This document shows, one piece after another, positions 45,801 to 54,179 of a stretch of DNA of 64,000 bases. The DNA lies in the NCBI GenBank assembly GCA_051294375.1, contig CM119263.1:11881130-11945129 (forward strand), in the 5' to 3' direction. The position numbers were made by a program, and so were the translations under genes. This stretch comes from Paraspadella gotoi. Lineage: Eukaryota > Chaetognatha. The stretch's first letter is position 1. Each line of letters begins with the position of its first letter. The notes beneath the pieces were generated by a model. That model had not been told where the DNA came from. It made no database searches and saw only the letters and a list, made by a program, of their open reading frames with translations.

Positions 45801-45829
45801 ACTGGATTCAGTCTAAATTGACCTCGTAG
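40733..45829 (+). CDS. IGFBP-kringle-trypsin protein with long basic N-terminus
   Basis: Eight exons: 40733-41065, 41889-42714, 42921-43136, 43236-43341, 43877-44321, 44665-44771, 44873-45074, 45422-45829. They total 2643 bases, exactly 881 codons with the stop. Residues about 91-111 (RTWCFVLLVVMAAIVPRTFG) form a signal or type II membrane anchor after a basic head. Next comes a Thr-rich, then Glu/Lys/Arg-rich charged region. The IGFBP N-terminal-like module follows (CGPCYQIYC...CNCCPVCAKVEGEACGG...GRCDVGSLC), then a short Cys region (KKCLPKCTVDFCGRK). Then a kringle (TCLADPLG to EPCLVPVC) and an S1 protease domain: His in LTAAHC, Asp in DHDIAVLRL, Ser in GDSGSG. The protease is atypical: FIRGG instead of R|IVGG at the activation site, Thr where trypsin has Asp189, no Cys191-Cys220 pair, and GDSGSG instead of GDSGGP. 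Probably extracellular or membrane-anchored; substrate unknown. Kringle-type S1 proteases include neurotrypsin, but this domain order is one I do not know. One acceptor (43877) lacks AG, so two separate genes remain possible. Confidence 0.82.
41889..42714 (+). CDS. Protease gene exon 2, Thr-rich and charged region plus IGFBP start
   Basis: Long T tract plus CAG acceptor, GGGG|GTGAGT donor. It begins DFVPSTFNDRWTVG, then TTSTTTSTTTT from a GACGTCGAC repeat, about 200 residues of Glu/Lys/Arg-rich low-complexity sequence, an Arg/Ser stretch, and the first IGFBP cysteines (NPLTCGPCYQIYC). Confidence 0.82.
41928..41990. repeat. GACGTC palindromic trinucleotide repeat in coding sequence
   Basis: GACGACGTCGAC units repeated about five times; all frames open on both strands because of the repeat. 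In the coding frame it gives a Thr/Ser run. Confidence 0.85.
42741..42809. repeat. (CT)n microsatellite
   Basis: CT run inside the 206-base intron between exons 2 and 3. Confidence 0.95.
42921..43136 (+). CDS. Protease gene exon 3, IGFBP module
   Basis: AAAAG acceptor, GAG|GTGAGA donor. GKTLGICNCCPVCAKVEGEA, CGGQHDYLGRCDVGSLCVTR carry the CxCCPxCA and GExCGG signatures, followed by a Arg/Glu-rich segment. Confidence 0.9.
43236..43341 (+). CDS. Protease gene exon 4, small Cys region
   Basis: TTTAG acceptor, CAAG|GTTAGT donor. VDDKLSRDQPKIPKKCLPKC, then TVDFCGRKPTAVCSA. Ends in phase 2. Confidence 0.82.
43877..44321 (+). CDS. Protease gene exon 5, kringle plus activation region
   Basis: A phase-2 join at 43877 (AG|G TAT) restores the frame exactly, but the genome has CCCG rather than AG before it. 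Kringle with six Cys: TCLADPLG, SGLPCQRWDNQWPNPH, DFPC, NFCRNPDSDTAGPWCF, EPCLVPVC. Then an acidic linker (DGDYDDYGDTVEE), ICGTRKSDFIRGGEDADQGA and FPWQ|. An alternative start at 43785 would give an N-terminus MSAWLLIDFLLLSLSCPF that looks like a signal peptide. Confidence 0.85.
44395..44635 (+). mobile_element. tRNA-derived SINE, family A, copy 2
   Basis: A polymerase III A-box-like TGGCAATGGCTTC (44418) and B box GGTTCAATCC (44467-44476), then the shared tail (CACTGAGGGTC, GTGAGATACCCC, GGTATCACAGGCAT). It sits in the intron between the kringle and protease exons. Confidence 0.8.
44665..44771 (+). CDS. Protease gene exon 6, catalytic His
   Basis: TCACAG acceptor, GG|GTTAGT donor. VSLGFGDTKWWFHVCGAVLI, SSTHVLTAAHCVENPG. 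Confidence 0.92.
44873..45074 (+). CDS. Protease gene exon 7, catalytic Asp
   Basis: CCACAG acceptor, GGG|GTAAGA donor. GLPRALVGLVDLREADDD, EWNSTFGFIDHDIAVLRLDR, then INAVPACLPPNG; that Cys would pair with the Cys in EEICGTR. Confidence 0.92.
45422..45829 (+). CDS. Protease gene exon 8, catalytic Ser and C-terminus
   Basis: CCTAG acceptor; GQISGFGIW, DDAQCGRLRPY, ENFFCAGNAHVKRTATSGDS, GSGF, TGIVSYGEVEGLFGPVVFVE, YLDWIQSKLTS, TAG stop. In a second frame HVKRTATSG would read QADCDIG, so two compensating indels cannot be excluded around 45645-45665. Confidence 0.9.
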   Translation, partial: YTPSLGAVGQISGFGIWRAIDPSHNSKAENAFRTLTPYVLQWTTLPIIDDAQCGRLRPYHRPENFFCAGNAHVKRTATSGDSGSGFIDPVGASGVVPRAAVTGIVSYGEVEGLFGPVVFVEVAKYLDWIQSKLTS

Positions 45830-46388
45830 CTTGGAGTAGTTTTGTCGCTTGATTGCTTCAATTATTTTCTTTTTTTTATTTATTTCCTTCTTTCTTTCTC
45901 GAATACGCACACAAATTGTTTCGTTTTTTTATTTATTTCTTTCTTTCTTTCTTTCTATTTTACTTTCTTTCTCTCTTTCTTTCTTTCTTTTTTTCTTTCT
46001 AAAATACACAAAAAAATAGACTAGATTTATTCAACCGAAAAACAAGAAATTATACAGTATGATAAACTCCAAACGTCATTCATTGTTAATGTACAAATCA
46101 ATAAAGTTGGTATTTGAAAAGTACTGTCCTCGTGATACAAATAAAATTTTCGATTTTCAATTTTTTTCCGTGGATGTTTGTTTGTTGATAATTAATTCAA
46201 TAAAAAAAATTAGTCTTCAGCTAAAAATGCTTTAGCACAATGAGTCATATCAAATACGAGTTAGACAGTTAATAACCTTGGGTTTATTTTATCCCTTTGT
46301 ACTTGCATCATTTAGGGTTCCTCTTTGAGTTATCACAATCTCTTTTTTCCCTTTCCCATTTCTTACAAATAATTAATAAATCTCTTTT
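45830..46388. other. 3' region between convergent genes
   Basis: CTTT microsatellite (45885-45995) and AATAAA at 46100-46105 in the plus orientation. The neighbouring minus gene ends at 46389, so the two genes converge. Confidence 0.6.
46100..46105 (+). terminator. Polyadenylation signal of the protease gene
   Basis: AATAAA about 270 bases after the TAG stop, in ATCAATAAAGTTGG. Confidence 0.5.
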
Positions 46389-48250
46389 TCATTCTCCTCC
46401 CACGGCGAGCGCGTCATTTTTGCTTTCCTTGTACTCCTCGTACTCAAGCTGAAATTCCAGCATCCTGAATGAGGGGCACTGGCGCACCTTGGACTTTCCT
46501 CCCTGTACTTGGTTAAGCAACTGCTCCGTCTTATTCGTGCTTAACTGGATGCCAGCGGTCGGGGAAAAACCGGCAGGTTCCTCTATCGGCGGGCGTCGTG
46601 GCAGGTTCGGAGACGCACCGGTTTGTCTGGGTGACGTACCGAGCTGATTAGGTTGAGGAGAGGCTCCTGCTTGACGTTTTAAGCTTGGAGAGGCGTTCGG
46701 AGGACGCAGGTGCGACTGAGGCGACACGCCTAGCAACTGTGGCTGAGGCGAAGCGCCAGCTTGGCGTCGCGTCGGCAGCGGCGAGGATCCAACAAGCGGC
46801 GCTGCCTGCACTTGAATGGCGGTAGAAAAGGAGACGGGCGATGCCGACGGGCGTAGATATTGCGTTTGGTGGTATTGCGGTGCATTGTGTGGTTGATGCT
46901 GCAGATGATCTTGAGGTGGCTGCAGATGAGTGGCAGCTCCATCTGGGACGACCTGCTCTGGCGGCAGTGGGTCAGACATGAGAAAGTCGTCGACCGACCG
47001 ACGAATCTCCACTCGGTTGCTGGGTTCCCACTGACGTTTGGATGGACGCACATTCGACTCATAGAGAACTTGTCCCTCGGCGCCACCTTAACAATTTTTT
47101 TTCTATTTTTAGTTGGTTATTTATTACAAAAAAGTTTCTCAACTTATGTCTGTATATTAATGACAAATGAGTATTATGTCAAAAATGATGATGCTGAGTG
47201 AAGATCGAAGATAGATTTTTCTCTTGAATTTCAAAAATGTAAATATTATTATTGGACAAAATTCCATTCCCATTTCGAATTCTATGAAGAAAAACATAGT
47301 GGATCTTAAAAAAGTCATTGTAATTTCTTTCTGCGTACATTCTCTTGATGAAATTATTATATTATATATATTACTGCTTATGATTTCTCTCCTAACAAAT
47401 AAGGGGTTAGCATAGTCACTTTTTGACTCTATTTTCTGGAAGCGTCCTATTTTTGTAAGCCAAGTAAAGCTAAAAACAATAAGGGGATAAATTTCGGTTT
47501 AAAAAAAAAAAAGAAATCCCGACCTTAATTTCGCGATTTTGACAATCGTTGCAAGAAACTTAAATTAAAACAACTAAAACGTTAGAAAGACATTTAATCC
47601 TAAAAAACAGATCGTATATTTTTTTATAATAATAAATGTGTGCGGTTTTTTTCGTGTCACTTGTTTTGAGAAACAGAGTATGTAAAAGATAAAATTTGAT
47701 TTTAAGTTACTATAATATCAAAAATATTTGTCCATATGATTAAACGACGATATAAATTTTTACTTTCAGACTTTGCTACAGGACCTATAGGGTTCGAGGA
47801 TGCAATAAAAATTGCCTGACTTATTGGATTTTTAAGATTATTGTTTGCTTGCAAACATTATAAAGCATAAAAATAACAAAATACAAACAAAAATATATTC
47901 ACGAAAATAACCTATGATCTGGTATAAAATCATTTTAATTACCATGGCAATCTAAAATAATAATAATTAGGTACGCCGAAATAATGGTAAATATAACGCA
48001 AATATAAAGTTTTCTCACCAAATACAGATACGTTTATGTCGGCAGCTTGTTGTTGTTTAACGATGTATGATTCCGCGGCGCTTTTGTGCTTTGCTTCTTC
48101 GACGAGGCGTTGTTTTTCCACCGCCGCTGCAACAGCAGCCGCCGCCGCTGCTCGAGAAGCTTCTGCCGCATTTCTCTGGGTGACATTGGTCAATGGGTCA
48201 AAGGGTTTAAGCAGGATATTTATCGGGTCGTTTGGGTCTAAATCCGACAT
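46389..48250 (-). CDS. Unrecognised two-exon Pro/Gln/Ser-rich protein
   Basis: Exon 1 is 48250-48019, exon 2 is 47086-46389 with a TTAAG acceptor; CTGTATTTG|GTGAGA joins in phase (VSVFG-GAEGQVLYE), 309 residues. Residues 1-24 read MSDLDPNDPINILLKPFDPL, then an alanine-rich helix (AAEASRAAAAAAVAAAVEKQ) with a charged continuation, the conserved-looking block ESNVRPSKRQWEPSNRVEIR with SVDDFLMSDPLPPEQ, about 110 residues of Gln/His/Pro/Ser with RQAGASPQP-type repeats, and a C-terminal segment SFRMLEFQLEYEEYKESKND. There is no signal peptide or membrane segment. The composition suggests a nuclear or cytosolic scaffold, but I do not recognise the family. Confidence refers to the gene model. Confidence 0.75.
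46692..46935 (-). repeat. Short coding repeats in the Pro/Ser region
   Basis: Repeated RQAGASPQP / LGVSPQ / PPNASP / LGTSPRQTGASP units, part of a low-complexity coding stretch in exon 2. Borders approximate. Confidence 0.5.
47087..48018 (-). other. Intron of the Pro/Gln-rich gene
   Basis: GTGAGA donor, TTAAG acceptor, AT-rich. Nothing else seen. Confidence 0.7.
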
Positions 48251-48859
48251 TTTTCAAATTATGTATATTTTAAATTGTTGGTATAGGTTGTTTTTTACGT
48301 CGCGGTGAGCGCCTGGAAGGGTTGTAATTGCGTGGGCGAGACCAAAGATTTCACTAACTTCAGGTGTAGAGAAAGAAACGCGTCAAATATTTTACTTTCA
48401 CCACACTACAGTTTGAAAATTATGTATCATAATATTGTATCTTTAAAGGTGTCGACAGTGAAAAGAGTCTTAATCTTCTTTTTATTTAGAATTTTAGATG
48501 GAGCAATAAATCGTTAAATTCAGCTAAGTCAAGCCAATTTCCTATCATTTAAATACAATTTTTTTATTTAAATATCATGAAATCAGTAGTGAGGCGTCGG
48601 TTTATAAGTCTTCATGAACGGGTAACCGAAAAAACAATCGCCCATACCCGAGGGACCTTTGAGAGAGGAAGACGTGGGAAAAATCGATAATAATCGTTAT
48701 CATATTAAAACAAAAAATCAATTAGTCGAACGATAGGACGAGTTTACTAACGATAACTGTTATGAAAGAAATGAAAGAGATAGTAAACTCGAGAAGTAAA
48801 TCATCCTTCTCTGTAAATCGAAGCCGTAACTTCCCGTCGACGCTACGGTCTCCTCTCAC

Positions 48860-49042
48860 GTGAATCCCAACCTTGTGAGCCAAAGCGAGGTGACCGAGCG
48901 ACCCAGACGAGAGGATGTTGCGCTTTAATTTCTCGGGTAAATGGGGAACGGGGTCTTCACAAATTCTCAGTTCACTGGCTCTTTCAAATTCAAACGCAAA
49001 CGTTCGAGGAGATTGTAACTCAACCGTCGACTTGTCATAAAT
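48860..49042 (-). CDS. Orphan 61-codon internal exon, unrecognised
   Basis: On the minus strand a CTGCTAG acceptor and CAC|GTGAGA donor enclose exactly 61 open codons. They read IYDKSTVELQSPRTFAFEFE, RASELRICEDPVPHLPEKLK, RNILSSGSLGHLALAHKVGI, H. Composition is that of a globular protein, and the other frames are interrupted. It has no start codon. If unspliced it would run to a stop at about 48735. It lies between two minus-strand genes and may belong to either, or to a third. Confidence 0.5.
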
Positions 49043-49213
49043 CTAGCAGTTTGACAAATGTTTTAGTATCCTCAGTCTTTGTGTATGAAAGTAACAAGAC
49101 TATTCGTTTCACTATGTTTTAAAAGAAAATATAGAAAATAATCATGGTATCATCATATTTTTTTGAAATTTCATCGCGTCTACCAGTTCGTTAAAAATTA
49201 AAATATTTTTTAG

Positions 49214-49255
49214 ATGACGTGCCTGAGTGGTTAAAGGGAGTTGAGGTAGTCATTA
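49214..49255 (+). other. tRNA-Ser-like 5' half
   Basis: GACGTGCCTGAGTGGTTAAAGG resembles the acceptor, D-arm and A box of a serine/leucine tRNA. No B box or 3' half follows, so this is a tRNA-derived fragment, not a gene. Confidence 0.4.
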
Positions 49256-49345
49256 GAAAAAGGCGTTGGTATTTATTATTATTTATTATTTACATTTTCT
49301 AAGTGCGAAAAGTTGATATTTATTTACCCCCCTCCACTCTTGTAG

Positions 49346-49684
49346 AGACGTCGCACTGACCACACGCTCTTGCCAAGGCTCTTGCCAACACACATCCTGC
49401 CGCGCCTGCTTCTTTGAGGCGGAGGCAGAGTGTCCCAAGTGCGCCAAAGATGACGTCGCTTGCATCCGCAGATTCGGCAGATGCAAGAAACGGGACAGGT
49501 GTACACGAAGAAAGTTTCCTTGCAAAGGAAAACCAAACAAGGTGATTTATATCGACTGGGTGCCGTATATATAGAATTAATATTAATCCTTTTCCGTATT
49601 TTTTTATTTTTTATTAATTTTTTTATTTTTTTGCAGTACGAGGAGAAAGGAAAGTTTATTTGCGAAGTTCCTCATTGCAAATGA
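49346..49684 (+). CDS. 3' end of a gene for a 12-cysteine, basic peptide
   Basis: Two exons: 49346-49541 (TTGTAG acceptor, AAG|GTGATT donor) and 49637-49684 (TTGCAG acceptor, TGA stop). The only cysteine-rich frame reads DVALTTRSCQGSCQHTSC, RACFFEAEAECPKCAKDDVA, CIRRFGRCKKRDRCTRRKFP, then CKGKPNK-YEEKGKFICEVPHC, K, stop. Twelve Cys in about 80 residues, several spaced five to six apart, many Lys/Arg: typical of a small secreted disulphide-rich protein. The upstream exon with a signal peptide was not found. Family unknown. Confidence 0.6.
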
Positions 49685-50050
49685 TGGGCAACCTCGAAAC
49701 TTACATTCACGCGCCGAAAAAATTACGCTTATGATTTGCTCTCAATTTCATATATTTCTATAATCAAACGCCTTTAAAAATACATTGTTCCATGACTTAA
49801 TCATTGTCCAGTATAATTCTTAACAATTGTTTTACGTGTCATGATGAAATTCAACGTTTTAAAAATTGAACCCGATAAATCTTCCAAGTTTAAATTTGTT
49901 TTTAATAATTTACAACTGTCATGTAAATAGATGGCATCGGGAAGGCATGAAAAAAAAAGAACTAATTATTACCAGCATTAGTATATGTAATGTGTAATAT
50001 GTGTAATATGTAATTTCAATGAGACATCAATTCAAGCGTTACAACTTTAT

Positions 50051-50052
<2 letters not shown>

Positions 50053-50136
<84 letters not shown>
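50053..50136. repeat. (GA)n microsatellite
   Basis: GA run ending 10 bases from the stop codon of the minus-strand membrane-protein gene. Confidence 0.95.
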
Positions 50137-50139
<3 letters not shown>

Positions 50140-50146
50140 AGAGAGG

Positions 50147-50268
50147 TTAAATATTTTCCACAAAGTCTTTGCCTTTGGTAGCCGAGGCAACGTCATCGGA
50201 AGACGCAAAAGCCCGCATCAGTTTCGCCATAAAAGCTTGGGTTTCACTCTCATTTGTTGTCAAAGAAG
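50147..50268 (-). CDS. Membrane-protein gene last exon
   Basis: TTCCAAG acceptor; (A)SLTTNESETQAFMAKLMRAF, ASSDDVASATKGKDFVENI and TAA. In phase with exon 6; too short to stand out on its own. Confidence 0.7.
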
Positions 50269-51513
50269 CTTGGAAATCATATGTATAGATCATTAAATGG
50301 AAGTGAATATAGTCGAGAGCAGTAGCAAGGGATATATCTAGATAAAAAGATTACCTTCAACCTGCTCGCATTGACCATCAACATCCGGTTCCAGCGTCGC
50401 GTCCGCCTCTGAAACTTCCAGTTCGGATTGGGTAACGGAGGTCATCCCGTCGACGCCTTCAGGTGCTTCGAGGAGATTTTCGTCCGGAAAACTCGCCCCA
50501 AAGGAGTCGATCGTCGGGGGGCATCCAGCTGCGATCGATTGCGACTTGACTTGCGACTCGGCAGAAGTTAGGGCGATCTTCAATGCAGAAACGAACTCGT
50601 CGGCATCTTGTGCCATGAGAAAAAGAAACAAACCAAGTGTGATGAAGTATTGAAAAATTGTTGTCATAATGACATCACATTGATATCATCAACATGTTGA
50701 AAGAGTTAAAATGTCTTGATTGAAATCTTGTTCGTGATTGCTAAGTTTAACTTAGTTATCACGTACTTTAACTGGTCCAAAGATAGCTTACTTTTTAATA
50801 ATGGTTGTACCAGTTTAAAAATGCAAAACACGGACGAATCCTTACAACCATATTTCTTTGCGCCCACCTTCTCCCAAGGTTTGTCCCTCCTGGGCCATCC
50901 ACGATTCTTCCGCCGTCACGGCAGGTTCAACCTTCGTTTCCCCTTCGCCCGAAACTAGAAAGAACGAAGCATCTTCCGCCTCGTCCTCGCCTTCCTCACT
51001 CGCTTCCCGCTTCACCGCTCGCCGACTCTCCGCGTACAATTCCGCTGCCGTCTCTTCGCGTCTGGTGCGTCGGCATCTGCTGGCTCGACGCAAGAGGCAG
51101 CGATGAGATTGCGAGGCCAACGATGTGCCGCCACAGGAATCGTGCCGTCGTTGAAATATCAGACCAGGGTAGAAGAGCGGCAGCGGCGTTACGGTTTCAG
51201 CCAGCCGCGGCGCTGTCCGACACCACCTTGGCGACGGCTCGGACCTCTTCGATGAGGAAGACACCGCGTCGACGAAGTCGACGGAGGGGATTGAGAGCGT
51301 CGGCAGAGCCGTGGCCGTCTCTAACTCTTCCTTCCCGACGATGGCGACACAGAAGGTTGGAGCGGAAAGCGAAACGGCCGTCGAGAGGCTTTGTCGTTGG
51401 ATTTGAAGGCGATCGCCGTTTAAGGGATTGCCGAATGGGTGGAGCTTATCGTCGACAATCGCAGCTTCGCCTAGGATTTCAACTGTGAGCGCATATTTTT
51501 GAGGAATTGGAAG

Positions 51514-51578
<65 letters not shown>

Positions 51579-54179
51579 GGAGAGATTAGGAAATAGGATA
51601 AACCGTCCAAATTTCCCGCAATTCAACTGACCGACGAAATCGCCTTTTTTTTCGCTTTCGTTGAACTCTTGACCACTCTTTCTATTTTCCTCATCCAATT
51701 TTTCCAGAGTCCTCTTCACCAACTCCACCTCGCTATCCCCCAAAGCCGTGGACACCGACGAAACTCCAGCGCGTCGGCAGCCCGTTATCGCCTCTTTTAG
51801 CCGTCTCGCGTCGGTTACATCACGGGCAGCCTCGGCCGCCTGGCGCAGAGAGGCGGCGGCGCGCCCGGGCTGCATGTGCTGCCATCGATCCAGCAACTTG
51901 GCCTCGTATTCGTGAGAGGTCCATCGGTTTGCGTGATCGACGAAGCGGCGGAGAGAATCTGAACCGATTAACTCCAGCGAGGCAAAGAAATTTTTCAAGA
52001 CAATTTCGGATCGAAGATCGCGGACGATCACCTGCTGGCAGAACCGTGTAATCGACTAATTGATTCTAACCAGTCTGAGACAGAAAGAAGATACTCGCTT
52101 GCAACAGCTTGGTCGACGCCAGCGTCGTGGCCGCAGCGGGCGCCGAACCTTCCACGCCGAATGAGCGGCAAGTCTTTAACGTCGCGCGAAGATCCTCCAC
52201 TTTTCGACGATCGCCTCCGCAGGTCGCCGCTGCGTCGAGAGCATCGCTTAATCGTTCCGTTAGCTTTTCCTCTCGCGTGCGCAGTTCAGGCAAGAAGGCG
52301 AGGACGCGGTCGACGAACGAATCGTCATCCTGGTCTTCGTCGCCGCGGTCACCGGTTCCAGTTCCGCGTTTAAAAAGCTGGTAATATGTGGGGGATAAAG
52401 ATTTATGGATAACCAACAACAATAACCATCCAAATAATGAAGATGTTATGGCGACAGCCGGGTTGCCTGTGATGCCCATTGGGATGGGGCATCCGACTCT
52501 CAGTGACGCCTCCAGTCACTGGCGCGGTTACCCTAGGACGGTCTCGCTTTGCCAACGCAGAGGGAAGTCGTTAGGACTGTGGAATGTGGATGGAGCGCAC
52601 CAGCTGGGATGGTGCGTTCCTCCTCTGAGCCATTGGTATTTGTTGAACGATCGCCGTGTGAATATACCACCACAATGTAAAGCGTACGATTCAGTAATGC
52701 TTAATCTTAACCTGAATATTGTGCAGAGTGCCGCGAAGCGTGAGCCATTTTCTTGCAGATATCCACATCCCATCGGTTCTTGAGTCGCCACCGGCTTCAA
52801 ACGACGCCTTCAAGATGAGGCGCTCAAGTCGCCACAGCAATTTCTCCAGAAATTGGTCTCCCTCGGCGATTCCAAGACGTCGGGATTTCCGAAGGACTTC
52901 GATGAGATCCGGTTGCATAACGGTGACGCTCGCGCCGCCGCCCTTGTCACCTCCATTGCTCTGAGATGTTTGAGCTTCCTGAACTCGTTTGAAGACAGTC
53001 TCGAGCCTCCGACGGGCGTTTTTCTCCTGCCGAGCCTTAGAAGCCGAGAGGCCCTGGAGAAACCAGGTGACGTGAAATGTGTCTTCAGAAGACGAGGTGG
53101 CGACCCTGGCGAATTCTGTCGCGAATCTTGCTATCGCTTTCGAGGTCACCGACTCAAGAATTTCTAGCGCTTCCGATTTGCGGTGGAGCAACGTTTTGAA
53201 AGCACCTAGAAACGCTTCTCGCGCTGCTTGGTCAACGATCGAGTCCCCGTCGAGTCCGCGATCCTTCGCTACGCGGACAGAGTTCAACAGTCGCTCGAAA
53301 CTTTCCGTTTCTTCCTCGACGTTTTCCGCCCTCACCAACGACATCGCCGACTGCAATTCACTCCGGGCTTTTAAGTCCAGGGATTTTGACGCAGCTAAAA
53401 GAGGATTCCACGCAGACGCGTAGTTGCAGAAGTTGACATCATCGTAAAAGCGAACGCAGGCACGCCTCAACGATTTAGTCGAGACAAATAGGATTGGACG
53501 CAGGCGAACATCCACGGAATCTTCCACAGATTCTCTGGCCGAAACACTCGTACGGTTGTTGTTGTTCGTTATCGACGGCGACGTTTCCAATCGGCCTTTT
53601 TACGATTAACGGTTAATCATCAATGAAAAATAATTTTAAATGATCGATTATTTTTTCAGTTTTTTTTAGATTATATATATTTAATTTATATTTAAAATCT
53701 TCTGTTAGCTTTGTAATAGGGCATTCTGGGAAAATAAGGCCAGATTCTCTTTACTTACTAAAATTATATTTAATGACTCAAAAAGTATTCACCTTTAGGA
53801 TTTTTGTTTTGTTTTGTAGGTTTTTCTTCAAAGAATTTAGTGTTAATGAATGTATGTCTGTCAGAATACATTAAGAATTTTTTTTTCTTTTTGAAAAATA
53901 AGGATAGTTACCAAATTAACCGATTTTAACGGTGAACTGTTAATTTTGAGCATTTTTTCACAGATGATTAAAATTATACAAATTAATCGTTTTTTTACGC
54001 CTAGTTTCCAATGCTTCTTTTTCGGTTTCCCGATCTTCAGACACACTTTGTTCCCTTGTTTGTAAAGGTCCAACTTGTTCTCGGAGTCGCCGCAAGTGAA
54101 AGATTATGTAAAGTGTCAAGCCGGCGAAAATTAATAAAAGGGAAGCGATGACCAAAGACGACACGAGAACCCAACTCAT
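50147..54179 (-). CDS. Single-pass membrane protein with large helical region, unrecognised
   Basis: Seven exons on the minus strand: 54179-53999, 53595-52712, 52377-52095, 52034-51632, 51482-50868, 50606-50355, 50268-50147; about 890 residues. The N-terminus MSWVLVSSLVIASLLLIFAG (LTLYIIFHLRRLREQ follows) is a signal-anchor with positive residues after it. The rest is mostly predicted helix with recurring units of the type L..xL..xRxxGV......FLxxLLxxLE (for example RKSRRLGIAEGDQFLEKLLW, LKEAITGCRRAGVSS, LRATLKTCRSFGVEG), and ends in an acidic Ser-rich region and MAKLMRAFASSDD. Joins agree in phase except exon 3 to exon 4 (52095/52034), where one base is out. The exon 2 frame has no ATG of its own, which is why it looks like an orphan frame starting at TTG. 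A SINE sits in intron 2 and a GA microsatellite in intron 4. Family not recognised. Confidence 0.75.
50355..50606 (-). CDS. Membrane-protein gene exon 6
   Basis: GCACAAG acceptor, GAAG|GTAATC donor. DADEFVSALKIALTSAESQV, then acidic SELEVSEADATLEPDVDGQC. Confidence 0.78.
50868..51482 (-). CDS. Membrane-protein gene exon 5
   Basis: CTCACAG acceptor, GAAG|GTGGGC donor. VEILGEAAIVDDKLHPFGN, then KEELETATALPTLSIPSVDF, an Arg-rich middle and SFFLVSGEGETKVEPAVTAE. Confidence 0.75.
51518..51574. repeat. (GA)n microsatellite
   Basis: GA run inside intron 4 of the membrane-protein gene. Confidence 0.95.
51632..52034 (-). CDS. Membrane-protein gene exon 4
   Basis: CTGCCAG acceptor (a second AG three bases on), donor GTCG|GTCAGT. 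IVRDLRSEIVLKNFFASLEL through NESEKKGDFV. Confidence 0.75.
52095..52377 (-). CDS. Membrane-protein gene exon 3
   Basis: TTACCAG acceptor in phase; LFKRGTGTGDRGDEDQDDDS, FVDRVLAFLPELRTREEKLT. Donor GCGA|GTATCT leaves a one-base phase conflict with the next exon. Confidence 0.7.
52435..52690 (-). mobile_element. SINE family A, copy 3 (inverted)
   Basis: Reverse complement of about 15330-15580, including GGGCATCACAGGCAACCCGG and CACTGAGAGTC. Lies in intron 2 of the membrane-protein gene. Confidence 0.85.
52712..53595 (-). CDS. Membrane-protein gene exon 2
   Basis: GTAAAAAG acceptor joins C|GC (R) to exon 1, giving ETR-RLETSPSITNNNNRTS. 294 codons, donor CAG|GTTAAG after TLRGTLHNIQ. Confidence 0.82.
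53999..54179 (-). CDS. Membrane-protein gene exon 1
   Basis: ATG at 54179; one hydrophobic segment of about 25 residues, then REQVGPLQTREQSVSEDRE; donor AGGC|GTAAAA, phase 1. If unspliced it would be a 73-residue membrane peptide. Confidence 0.7.
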
